Below are positions 9,976 through 19,506 of a stretch of 50,740 nt of DNA, in pieces; position 1 is the first letter of the stretch; every line of letters begins with the position of its first letter. Under the pieces are notes generated by a model. That model saw only the letters and a list, made by a program, of their open reading frames with translations, had not been told where the DNA came from and did no database searches. The stretch is taken from positions 1 through 50,740 of IMG/VR virus record IMGVR_UViG_3300032288_004529; one strand, written 5' to 3'. Both the position numbers and the translations under genes were made by a program. Origin of the DNA: a virus.

Positions 9976-12900
9976 CTAAAACTCCAAGATTAGCTTGATT
10001 GTTTCGGACTGTGTATTTGATCTAGAGATAGGTTCTATATTTTCTATATATATTATGTCGCCAGAACCTCTTATCAAATCACCTTCATATTTATATGTAC
10101 TACCGCTGTCGAGAACAACAGACGTCCCTGAATCGTCACCAATAATCGTATTGCCAGCAAAGAATACACTTGAAGGCCTAACTACTTTGAAAGCAGTAGA
10201 GTTTGCTGAATGGATGTAAGCATATGATCCTTCATCGTCTCTTACTATTTCATCTTCTATAAAGTTAGCTGGGTTACCAGAACTTACATAATATGTGAAT
10301 AATTGATCAACGTTTGTTCCAGTTTTCACTACATCGTTGTATGATATTTGTAAAACATTAGCGTATGACCTAGATGATACGCCTATGATGTTGTTGCTGT
10401 TGACGAAGAATCCAGACGCATTAGTAACTTGCACGTAATTGGCACCGCGTTCTTTGACGTTTCCTCTTGCATTCACTTTAGCAACTGATATAGCAGTTGC
10501 TGTATTGGTAAACGCAGGAAATTCTGTTACAGATAAGTATGTTGAATTGACAACTTCTTGAACAGTAAGTACTTGTGATTCAGTAGTCGTCTGAAGGTAT
10601 ATTTGATCTCCGGCCGATATGGAGCTATCAAACGTAGTACGATTATCACTTAGAATGATTGATAAGTTAGCTGCTTGTGTAGTAGTAAAGAATAAGTTAG
10701 CGCTGTCAGCCACTACAACTTCAAGAATAGCAGGCGTAGATAAAGTAACTATTTCATTAGTCGTTCCAATTGTAGGAGCATACACCAAATTTGCAACTAA
10801 TGTTGGAGCTGCTTTAACTGTTAACGTTAAGTCTGCAAATTGTCCTATGGAAGGATTACCATTTGCATTATATACTCTTAAAGTTGTTGATTTAGTGATC
10901 TTTGCTACTATATTTGCGCTAGTTCCGTTTGCTGTTCCGCCAGTAGTGTTAGCTATTTCAACACTCGGCGCACAATCGTAATTTTCACCACCGGTAACAA
11001 CATACGTTCTTACTATTCCACCGGTTGAATTTGTTAGAAGTATCGCGTTGGCGCCGGTGCCCCCGCCTCCACAAAACTCAATTGTATCGGCGTTTGAATA
11101 ACCAGTTCCACCTGAGATGATTTCTAATTCAGACACATACCATGGAATGATTCCACGCCCACGATCAGATAGTTTAGTTGACACTATCGAGCCAGCTACT
11201 GTGGTTTCAATGTTTGCTCTAGCTACACTTCCGCCTGGAGAAGAGATTATTACATAGTCTGTGTTGCTGTATCCTGTTCCGCCGTCAGATATTCCGACGG
11301 AGCTTACTACGTTTGTATTAAAGTATCTAACATCACCGCCAGTGGAATTCACTGCATACATATTTAAAGAAGAAGTATTTACGAATCCCTGGCCACTTAC
11401 ATTTAAATTAATCGACTGAAGATACGCAGTAGAATTCGTTACAGCATTGCCTACAGCATTTATGTTTCCGTTAGTTACATAGATAACATCTGTATTTGTA
11501 AACGCATTAGCAACACCAGAACCACTTGAAACAGTTATTTCTTTAACGATGGTTCCATTAAAAAATCTAGTATTTCCTCCACTGGAATTTGCTATTTGTA
11601 TTTTTAGACTAGCTGTATCGAATCCTTTCCCCGAATCAGTAATAACAGCTGAATACGTTGGCATTGCTGTGTATTCAAACACTTTATCTCCTACATCGCC
11701 AACTACCCACAGCTTATTCTGATCTTGGTTTACATACAAGCCGCGCGGAGCTGATTCTTGCAAATGTATAATTTGATATGAATTTCCAGAAGCGTTTACT
11801 GTGCTAATATTCCAAGCTTCAGTCAAAGGAGCAGTTATGACCATGTCATAAACTGGTTCAACACCATATACTAATAATCCATCAGATGATATTTGAATAG
11901 ATGAAACGTTTATAGTGCCACTACCAAAAGGATTAAACCCAGCAGAATCATATGTTGCATTTGCTGCATAAGTAGCAGTCGTAATGTCCCAAGCAGAAGA
12001 TAAATTGTATTCTGTTATTGCTCTTGGGTCCCATCCCGAAATAAACATCTTAGTTCCATCTGGTTTAAAAGTTAACCCAGTTGGGCGCCTTTGTCTACCA
12101 GTTCCTTCTACAACAACGTTAGCTACATAAGACATAGTCTCAACGTTCCACGCTTGAGACATATCAAACCGTATTACTGAATTTCCAGCTGCGGCTCCAC
12201 CTCCTCCTACTGTGTATACAGTAGTTCCATTTGATGTAAAATAAAGGTCTAATGGGAATGCTTGTCTCAATAATCCAGTAGTGGTGTTAGCAATAAAAGA
12301 AGCAGTTGCAACATTCCAGGCAGAAGATAAATCGTATTGATTTATTTCATCTCCACCAGTACCACTGATAAACATTCTTGTTCCATCTGATTTAAAGAAT
12401 ACCCCTGAAGCAGCAGTTTCTTCAGCACTAGTATCAAACGACGTTCCAGTGTAATATATCTGCGCAGCACTTAGCATAGAACTATTAGCTACAACATTAG
12501 CATAGCCGTTAGCTGTTCCTCCAGAAAATTCTATAATATCTTGATTAGAAAAATTATTAGCACCACCCAGTAAAGAAACTCTAAATGTTGCTCCTGATCC
12601 TATAGGATCAGATACACTTAGTGTTGGTTCAGTTAAATAATTAAATCCTCCATTAGCAATAACAACTGAACTTACAGGAATTGCACCAGATGCATTATTT
12701 GTGAAGTAAAGAACTGCGCTATAGCCACCAGTTGTACTTGTTACTGTTATTGAATTGGCCAATACGGCTGTAAGATTTGCACCAATTCCATTTGCTTGAG
12801 GATTTACAGTTATTGTAGGCGCAGATGAATATCCATTTCCATAATCAGTCATCGTAACTGATAAAATTTTACCAGAAGAATCATTTGAAAAATAAGCGTT

Positions 12901-15414
12901 TGCTGTTGTTACGCTACCGGCTGAAAACACAATAATGTTATTAGCAGTCGAATCATATCCAATGCCTCCGTCTACAACATTAACACTAAGAACCCTAGTT
13001 GAGTTGTAACCACTTCCAGTAGTGTTTACAAAAACACCGCTTATCTGATAAGCAGGAGATGAATTTGTAATTTGTGCACTCGTTACGATTTTGGATTCAA
13101 ATCTACGCTTGAACCCACCAGCAGAGTTTGCAACGAAATAGTCAAGATTAGTATTACCAATGTTAAATCCAAAATTATTTCCAGCGTTTACATTAGCAAA
13201 GTTTAATGACCCATCTGTATTCGTAACTATATTTGCTACTGCGTTACCATTTACATCTGAAGCACTGATGATTGTTAACGTGTCTGTGTTTGCATATAGA
13301 TCAATATCACCATTTGCATTAGTTATAGTTCTTATGATTTTAGCACCGTTTGAATAACCGCCGGTGCTGTTAGCAATTTTAACGCTCAAGCCGTTCGCTT
13401 GAAGCACAGGTGTAATGACTGCTGAAACTGTAGGAGAATATGAAGGAGTAACAGGCGTAACTGTGGGAAGAGAAGTATACCCAATACCTCTACTTACAAT
13501 TGATATGCTGGTTATATTTCCTGTAGCATTGTTTACGAATGTAGCTACTGCTCCAGTACCGCCACCTCCGGTGAATGCAAGTTGATTATTGGCTGTTGAG
13601 TTATACCCTCTACCGGCATCGGTGATTGTCAGATAAGCAATTTCATTACTAGCAAACCCCTTTCCGCTGTTGGTTATAGTAACTGCTGCTATGCCACCAG
13701 TTGCATTCGTTGAAAAGACGGCAATGGCGTTTACTACAGCGGAAGTGCTAGATATTTCGATGATGTCATTGTTGCGGTACGCTAATCCATTTGCAGACGC
13801 TGTTAACCCAGTAATGATTTTAGAATTGAAGTAACGAACGTTTCCTCCGGTTGCATTAGCAACCGTTATGACAGGAGAAGCTGTATCACTTATACCATAC
13901 CCAGCAGAAGTTAATGGAACACTTTGAACATACCCAGTAGAGTTTGAAACCACGCCTGCAGTTGCGTTGATGACAACGTTTGATACAGTAACTATATCAG
14001 TGTTGGAGTAAGTAGTATTTCCTGCAGAAGTTACTTGAATCGTAGTTAAAGTTCCTATGCTAAAGATATTTTTACTGGCTGAATCTACACCGACCGTGCC
14101 ATTGATTCTATTCAACTTTGCTTGTATGATTTCTTCATTGTCCGAAAAGCCAGCACCCGCTAAAGCATCGTATGTTAGTTTGACGTCTTTGAATTTTGGA
14201 TCTTTCAATAAACCTACAGTTCTAAAATCATTATCCGTGGATATTTCTCCGTTTTCATTATTGGAAAACTTAACACTTATACCCATATTTGTTGCAAACA
14301 GCTCTGATTCAGCATCATAACCATGGCCGCCTTTTGGAGAGTAAATTACTCTTAACTGAGCTTGGTTGATTGAATTTGATAGCTTAGCTACAGGATTAGC
14401 GTATGCGTTTGCAGTAGCAAGGAAGTAGTCTTTGCCTTTATTTAAAATTTCGATTTTATAGATTGTGTTTGAAGCGACAGCATTAATCAAGGCTCTAGCT
14501 TCTGCGTTTACAGTTTGTCTTCCATCACCAACGATTATAACTTCAGGTGAAATTTCAAAATTACTTGTTGTAGGTGTCGTTAAGAATGGTTCATTTATAG
14601 TGACAACATAATATCCTTCTATTTGATCATATGACACGATCTTTCTATATTGCCCTATACCATCACCGGAAATTATTTTGAGAATACATCCTTCATAAAA
14701 ATCAGTGTTGGAAGCCGCGTTTGGAGAAGTGATTCTATACTGTGTTGAAACACCACTAAATCTTACATCTGAAGCTGTAAAAGATCCTTCTAAATGATTA
14801 TTATAATCTTTTCCAGCAGATACAATCTTTATAACATCTATTTCGCCGCTGACCGCATTTGATGATACATTTGCATCTGGAATTACAGGGATATAGTCAA
14901 TTGTAGAAAATTTATTGAAAGTAGTCTCATCTATTTGATACATGTATTTCCAGATATATCCGTCCGCGGTTTCATAATATACATCATCTGCAGATGTTGC
15001 GCTGAAAATAGGTTGACTGGTTGAATTTGCACCCTCTTTATTGTAAAGACATTTGAATACATAATAATTACCGCCTTCTTTTGAGACAACAAAGAAAGCT
15101 TTGTCTTTTAAGCTTTTATCCAAGCTATCGTACATGTCATACACTGTACCAGTCGTCCAGTCATGCCTAGATATTAATGACTTAACATCATTAGATGTAA
15201 CTCTTTTAGCCAATACCATTTCATCATAAACGCGAGTTGTTAACGATTCTATATCTGTGTTCGGAGCATCTATAACATTATCACCTAATAGATATTGAGT
15301 AGGCTTTCCTACAAACGCGTAGTAAATCGTATTAGCCGGCTCAGTGATTGACTCAATGAACTGACGAATATGATGAAGTTTGAATTCTGGTGTTACTAAT
15401 TTATTACTAGCCAT
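9976..15414 (-). CDS. 8: Baseplate wedge protein gp8 with a giant internal insertion (1812 aa)
   Basis: Homologue of T4 gp8, a baseplate wedge protein. The N-terminal part matches T4 gp8 landmarks in order: 'SRHDW' (T4 RRDW), 'YYVFKCLY' (T4 LVYRCLD), 'ADGYIWKYMYQI' (T4 GDGYVWEYLFEI) and a 'FRTVGLLKDPK' segment near residue 400. The C-terminus, 'GSGDIIYIENI' to 'ETIKLILEF' (about 1785-1812), matches the T4 end 'GEMIYMENR...EEINILFTF'. T4 gp8 is only about 334 residues. Here some 1370 residues are inserted between these two parts, made of Gly/Asn/Thr-rich beta repeats ('GGGGTGAVATFVNN' type) and a propeller-like block (about 1004-1251). Order gp8-gp7-gp6 fits T4. SD is AGAG, 8 nt before the ATG. 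Confidence 0.88.
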   Translation of the reverse strand: MASNKLVTPEFKLHHIRQFIESITEPANTIYYAFVGKPTQYLLGDNVIDAPNTDIESLTTRVYDEMVLAKRVTSNDVKSLISRHDWTTGTVYDMYDSLDKSLKDKAFFVVSKEGGNYYVFKCLYNKEGANSTSQPIFSATSADDVYYETADGYIWKYMYQIDETTFNKFSTIDYIPVIPDANVSSNAVSGEIDVIKIVSAGKDYNNHLEGSFTASDVRFSGVSTQYRITSPNAASNTDFYEGCILKIISGDGIGQYRKIVSYDQIEGYYVVTINEPFLTTPTTSNFEISPEVIIVGDGRQTVNAEARALINAVASNTIYKIEILNKGKDYFLATANAYANPVAKLSNSINQAQLRVIYSPKGGHGYDAESELFATNMGISVKFSNNENGEISTDNDFRTVGLLKDPKFKDVKLTYDALAGAGFSDNEEIIQAKLNRINGTVGVDSASKNIFSIGTLTTIQVTSAGNTTYSNTDIVTVSNVVINATAGVVSNSTGYVQSVPLTSAGYGISDTASPVITVANATGGNVRYFNSKIITGLTASANGLAYRNNDIIEISSTSAVVNAIAVFSTNATGGIAAVTITNSGKGFASNEIAYLTITDAGRGYNSTANNQLAFTGGGGTGAVATFVNNATGNITSISIVSRGIGYTSLPTVTPVTPSYSPTVSAVITPVLQANGLSVKIANSTGGYSNGAKIIRTITNANGDIDLYANTDTLTIISASDVNGNAVANIVTNTDGSLNFANVNAGNNFGFNIGNTNLDYFVANSAGGFKRRFESKIVTSAQITNSSPAYQISGVFVNTTGSGYNSTRVLSVNVVDGGIGYDSTANNIIVFSAGSVTTANAYFSNDSSGKILSVTMTDYGNGYSSAPTITVNPQANGIGANLTAVLANSITVTSTTGGYSAVLYFTNNASGAIPVSSVVIANGGFNYLTEPTLSVSDPIGSGATFRVSLLGGANNFSNQDIIEFSGGTANGYANVVANSSMLSAAQIYYTGTSFDTSAEETAASGVFFKSDGTRMFISGTGGDEINQYDLSSAWNVATASFIANTTTGLLRQAFPLDLYFTSNGTTVYTVGGGGAAAGNSVIRFDMSQAWNVETMSYVANVVVEGTGRQRRPTGLTFKPDGTKMFISGWDPRAITEYNLSSAWDITTATYAANATYDSAGFNPFGSGTINVSSIQISSDGLLVYGVEPVYDMVITAPLTEAWNISTVNASGNSYQIIHLQESAPRGLYVNQDQNKLWVVGDVGDKVFEYTAMPTYSAVITDSGKGFDTASLKIQIANSSGGNTRFFNGTIVKEITVSSGSGVANAFTNTDVIYVTNGNINAVGNAVTNSTAYLQSINLNVSGQGFVNTSSLNMYAVNSTGGDVRYFNTNVVSSVGISDGGTGYSNTDYVIISSPGGSVARANIETTVAGSIVSTKLSDRGRGIIPWYVSELEIISGGTGYSNADTIEFCGGGGTGANAILLTNSTGGIVRTYVVTGGENYDCAPSVEIANTTGGTANGTSANIVAKITKSTTLRVYNANGNPSIGQFADLTLTVKAAPTLVANLVYAPTIGTTNEIVTLSTPAILEVVVADSANLFFTTTQAANLSIILSDNRTTFDSSISAGDQIYLQTTTESQVLTVQEVVNSTYLSVTEFPAFTNTATAISVAKVNARGNVKERGANYVQVTNASGFFVNSNNIIGVSSRSYANVLQISYNDVVKTGTNVDQLFTYYVSSGNPANFIEDEIVRDDEGSYAYIHSANSTAFKVVRPSSVFFAGNTIIGDDSGTSVVLDSGSTYKYEGDLIRGSGDIIYIENIEPISRSNTQSETIKLILEF
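11662..12406 (-). repeat. Five-fold beta-propeller-like repeat inside gp8
   Basis: Codons about 1004-1251 of gp8 encode five related units of roughly 45-50 residues. The clearest are 'FFKSDGTRMFISG...' and 'TFKPDGTKMFISG...', each followed by '(I)(N/T)(Q/E)Y(D/N)LSSAW(N/D)(V/I)(A/T)TA(S/T)(F/Y)'. Units 2 ('FTSNGTTVYTVGG', 'FDMSQAWNVETMSY'), 4 and 5 are more diverged. The pattern of a 'DGT' turn, two strands and an 'AW(D/N)' strand resembles YVTN/WD-type propeller blades. The fold is inferred from repeat pattern only. Confidence 0.7.
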
Positions 15415-15425
15415 TTCGTTCTCTT

Positions 15426-18400
15426 TTAGATCGTGTTATGTATACCATGTCCGACTTCATTCGGTAATGGGCTTTCTAAATTAACAATAGTTCCATTTGA
15501 ATAAGATAACTTAAATCCAGTACTGTTTGCAAATCGTATGGAATATGTTTCGTTATTAGCTAAGTTAATCATAATGGTATTACCGGTATCTACGCTATAT
15601 GCAACCAAATCATTATTAGCATATGAATGATTTAACCGTATAAAATTCTGATCTATGTCTACATTACTTGTTGGATTAAATGTAGTTCTAATGTCTATTT
15701 TTCTAGACGCATTAATTACAGATTCGTTTTTACTTTCTATTTCTATTGCAGGAAACATCCTAGTACCAGATACATGTAAAACTTTCTTCAACATGTTTGA
15801 GTAGCGTTCAAAGGGAACTCTACTTATGATCTGATAAGAATAGTCTTGATAGAAATCACTATCATGTAAGTATTTATCTCGGCTTAAGAAACCTTTTGTG
15901 TTTTGATAAAAACCACTTCCAATGCCTTGTTTAATATTTGAGCCTTTAGCCAATCCTATTGTTGCTTCTGGATCATCTTCGTTCTGAAAAGACATGACAT
16001 CAGCTTGTTCATATGCAAATCCAGAATCAACAATTTTTAGTGTCTTAACAACTCCATTAGCTGTTATAACGTTAGCTTCAACTATGCTGTTTAACCCAGA
16101 ATAAGTTTCATCATTTTCTGAATCAATAAGACGTGTAACGTACTGAGAAGTTTCACCTTTTAAGTATGTTTCTGAATTAGGATCAGCTTCATTAATGAAA
16201 GTTAATCTTCTAACTTTTATAGTGTTTGAATTTATGATTTCTTTCAATAAACCAAATTTCTCGTAGTTTCCTGAATCAATGTAATGAAATGAAGTAGACG
16301 GTGTGGCTGTGAGTATTATCTTTGAACCACCTTTGGTTAAGCTTAAACCGAACGAGTTAAAAGTTCCTAGAGCTACAGTGAAAGTTCCAGTGCTAGATGG
16401 TGAACCGGGAAGAGATATAGAAGGAGCTGAGGTGTATCCGACTCCTCCGCTTTGTATGTCTATGCTAATCACATTACCATATTCATTTGTGACTGCATTG
16501 GCAACTGCGCCTGTTCCTCCACCTCCAGAAAACACTATGGGACCGTTTGCGTATCCTAATCCACCATTTGTAATTTTTATGTCTATAACGGAACTTGTAG
16601 CTACTATATAGTACGTAGTGTTGTTAGCCAATCCACCAACTACTCCACTTCCTGTTTCTGTAGTATATACTACTTGCTGATTAGCAAAAAATTTATGGTT
16701 ACTCATGTATATAAACGAAGAAATTACGTTTGCGGATGAACCATCAAAAGCTTTTCTAGTAGAAACGAGAATATTTTCATTTCTTGTCATACTAGCGGTG
16801 TCACCATCGATCGTCATGATTTGATCGTATTTTCTATAACCAGCTACGACCGGCTCAATGATTGTAACAAAAGGATCCAGAGTGTAATCGTCGCCTGGGT
16901 TTACTGTTCCTAAAGCGCTGATAGTTCCTATCGTAAATAGCTCTCTTGTTAGAATGGTATCTATAGAAAAATTAATTAAATTACCAGATGGCTTTCCTGG
17001 AAATCCATATGAATTGGAACCTGATAGCGCGCTATTAGAACTGCCATTGAGAACTATGTTTAAGTATGGAGCACCATAGATATTAAATCCACCGATAAAA
17101 TCAGTGTTTAACCTAAGTGTTTCTTCATCATCTAAACTTGAAATACGAATATCAGCTAATGATCCTTCACCAGCTAAATCTATATTCGCTTCGGTATAAG
17201 CGGCAAAGGAGTGACCGTTTTCATTTACTCCAGGAGTTATTGGAATGATGGTTCCGTTAGAATAAGCTATGTCTATGCCAGTAGAATTTGCAACACCAAC
17301 ATAATAGACTGAATTATTACTTAATAGATCGAGGTTTGTTCGGCCGCTGCCGACTCTATAAACTAATGCTTGTCCATTAACAAATGGATGTGTATTCAAT
17401 GATATGAAATGATTGGTAGCGTTTACATCATTACTGGCGTTGAACGATACTAGATTAGAACCTACACTATAAACATAAAGTTTATTATCATAGTCAAATG
17501 GAGAACCTAAAACAGAATTACCTGAAAAATTACTGCCGGAAGACACTGCGGCTGTGAAAGAATGACCATTTTCAGTTAGTCCTTTAGACAATTGAATAAC
17601 ATTACCAGACGGACTTTCTGATAATTGTATTCCTCTATTATTAGCAAGTCTTGCGTAGTATACGAAACCGGACACCAAACCAGTCAGGGGTGTATTTCCT
17701 GTATTTGATGTGTACCTAATTGCTTGTGCGTTGATGAAACCATTGTTTGGAATACTAATAAAATCTAAAACAGGATCAACATCGGTATTAGAATTAAAAT
17801 AAACAGGAGAAGCGGTGTTAACTATTCTAACAGTTGGCGATTCTATATAACCACTTCCACCATTTAAAATGTTAATACTTGAAACACTACTATTTGCGTA
17901 TGTAACAACTAAACCAACGGCACCAAACCCATCTTCAGATTCAAATGTAACTAGTTCACCATTTGAATACCCCTGTCCTTCATTAACAACATTTACTGAT
18001 ATGACGGATGTTTCTGACGGGTTAAAGATGCCAATAGTAGTCGAATATGATGAAAGGTTTGAATTAGAACCAGAAGCTCTACCTCTTATTCTTTGTGACG
18101 ATATGAAAGAACCAACAGTATTTGTGACATAGATTAAATTCTTTCCGCCTTCTTGTCTGACCAAATCTACAGTAGCAGTTACCCACTCTCCTATAGATGA
18201 ATTTTGTTGAAATATCTGTTCACCTTTTTTCGGCAATAAACCACCTTCAACGTCATCTATCAATAGTATATTGTTACTCGACACACCCATTATATTTGCA
18301 GTCGATGTCTTATCAACTTTTAATGTAATATTAGCAGACGATACATTTCCATCATTATAAAGCACATTACCTACACCTGGTAATGTACCAGATACGACAG

Positions 18401-19502
18401 ACAAATACATGTTGCCAATACCGCCTGTGTTTGATGATATCGTTATGATCTTTGATATACTTGTAACATTACCACTTTCATATGAAAATAGAAGATTGTT
18501 TGCCGCTAAAGTTCCAGTGAGAGTATCAAAATTAATGTTGGCTTTAGGTTGAACTAAAGTACTAAACAGCTTAAAAGGTTTGCTTAAACTTCCGCTCGAA
18601 GCGATTACGTTGTTGACCAATAGCGCTTTTTCTGAGATGATTATTTTTGGAGAAGTTGTATATCCCCACCCGCCATCAATCAATGTAAATTCAACTTGAC
18701 CAGTCGTGTTAGCAATAGATGTAACCAATGCTTTACCATTAAACCCCGTGTTTGAAATGAGGTTTACTATGTCGCCTACTACATAATCTGATGCACCAGT
18801 TATAACTTGAAGCTCAGATAGAGAACCAATCATCTTTGGAGCTTTTCTTGGGTCTTCAGTACCAGAATGAACTACTGTTTCACCAAATTCAAAATTGCCA
18901 CGAACATTCGTTATGTAGAATACATGAATATCTTTTGATATTTTAACTTCGTTTCCTTCTGCATCAACTTGGTTGTTGATTTTTTTCTTGATAGCGTAAT
19001 TTTCTACGAAAGCAGTTGCACCACTCCTAATCCCTGTAATTTGTTTTCCTTCAAAGTCTGGGTTATAGACAGTATTAGTTACTTCTAGGTATTCAGGTAT
19101 TTTCCATGTGTTATCGGAGAGTTTAAAAACGTCATCACCGGGATAGTAAACTTTTGCAGGTTGCGCATAGACTAATTTGAAAAACAAATCAACTGAACGG
19201 GCTGTTCCTTTGGATCTATAAAAATCCAATGCGTTTTTTGCTAGAAGCCTTTTATTTGTTGCTACATCAAACTGTATATTTTTAAGAGTTTCTTCTTTGA
19301 AATACACGATAAAATCATCGACAGTCTGATCTATATCTCGATATTCTAAGAGTCTTCTAGCATGATACAACGCATTATTAGATTGTTCTAACCACTCATA
19401 ATAGGATTTAATCAGTGTTATGAACTGAGGACCTTCTTCTCTATAAAAAGAAGGAAACTGCGATTCTACTAATGGAGAAATAAATGAAGTTATATCTTTC
19501 AC
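15426..19502 (-). CDS. 7: Baseplate wedge protein gp7-like, rearranged (1358 aa)
   Basis: Homologue of the C-terminal third of T4 gp7, the wedge protein that joins gp10, gp8 and gp6. Residues about 20-150 match T4 gp7: 'FITLIKSYYEWLEQ' aligns with 'FCEAYIQYLSDGY', and 'NALDFYRSKGTARSVDLFFK' with 'RSYDFYSTKGIEASYKFLFK'. Near residues 1220-1260, 'YQDYSYQIISRVPFERYSNM' matches T4 'INRSRSYYVMKIKSNLPSSR'. The T4 N-terminal two thirds are absent. About 1000 residues of beta-rich repeats ('YYVGVANSTGIDIAYSNG', 'FSGGGGTGAVANAV') lie between the conserved parts. It sits between gp6 and gp8 as in T4, with a short gap on each side. Confidence 0.82.
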   Translation of the reverse strand: MKDITSFISPLVESQFPSFYREEGPQFITLIKSYYEWLEQSNNALYHARRLLEYRDIDQTVDDFIVYFKEETLKNIQFDVATNKRLLAKNALDFYRSKGTARSVDLFFKLVYAQPAKVYYPGDDVFKLSDNTWKIPEYLEVTNTVYNPDFEGKQITGIRSGATAFVENYAIKKKINNQVDAEGNEVKISKDIHVFYITNVRGNFEFGETVVHSGTEDPRKAPKMIGSLSELQVITGASDYVVGDIVNLISNTGFNGKALVTSIANTTGQVEFTLIDGGWGYTTSPKIIISEKALLVNNVIASSGSLSKPFKLFSTLVQPKANINFDTLTGTLAANNLLFSYESGNVTSISKIITISSNTGGIGNMYLSVVSGTLPGVGNVLYNDGNVSSANITLKVDKTSTANIMGVSSNNILLIDDVEGGLLPKKGEQIFQQNSSIGEWVTATVDLVRQEGGKNLIYVTNTVGSFISSQRIRGRASGSNSNLSSYSTTIGIFNPSETSVISVNVVNEGQGYSNGELVTFESEDGFGAVGLVVTYANSSVSSINILNGGSGYIESPTVRIVNTASPVYFNSNTDVDPVLDFISIPNNGFINAQAIRYTSNTGNTPLTGLVSGFVYYARLANNRGIQLSESPSGNVIQLSKGLTENGHSFTAAVSSGSNFSGNSVLGSPFDYDNKLYVYSVGSNLVSFNASNDVNATNHFISLNTHPFVNGQALVYRVGSGRTNLDLLSNNSVYYVGVANSTGIDIAYSNGTIIPITPGVNENGHSFAAYTEANIDLAGEGSLADIRISSLDDEETLRLNTDFIGGFNIYGAPYLNIVLNGSSNSALSGSNSYGFPGKPSGNLINFSIDTILTRELFTIGTISALGTVNPGDDYTLDPFVTIIEPVVAGYRKYDQIMTIDGDTASMTRNENILVSTRKAFDGSSANVISSFIYMSNHKFFANQQVVYTTETGSGVVGGLANNTTYYIVATSSVIDIKITNGGLGYANGPIVFSGGGGTGAVANAVTNEYGNVISIDIQSGGVGYTSAPSISLPGSPSSTGTFTVALGTFNSFGLSLTKGGSKIILTATPSTSFHYIDSGNYEKFGLLKEIINSNTIKVRRLTFINEADPNSETYLKGETSQYVTRLIDSENDETYSGLNSIVEANVITANGVVKTLKIVDSGFAYEQADVMSFQNEDDPEATIGLAKGSNIKQGIGSGFYQNTKGFLSRDKYLHDSDFYQDYSYQIISRVPFERYSNMLKKVLHVSGTRMFPAIEIESKNESVINASRKIDIRTTFNPTSNVDIDQNFIRLNHSYANNDLVAYSVDTGNTIMINLANNETYSIRFANSTGFKLSYSNGTIVNLESPLPNEVGHGIHNTI

Positions 19503-19506
19503 TAAA

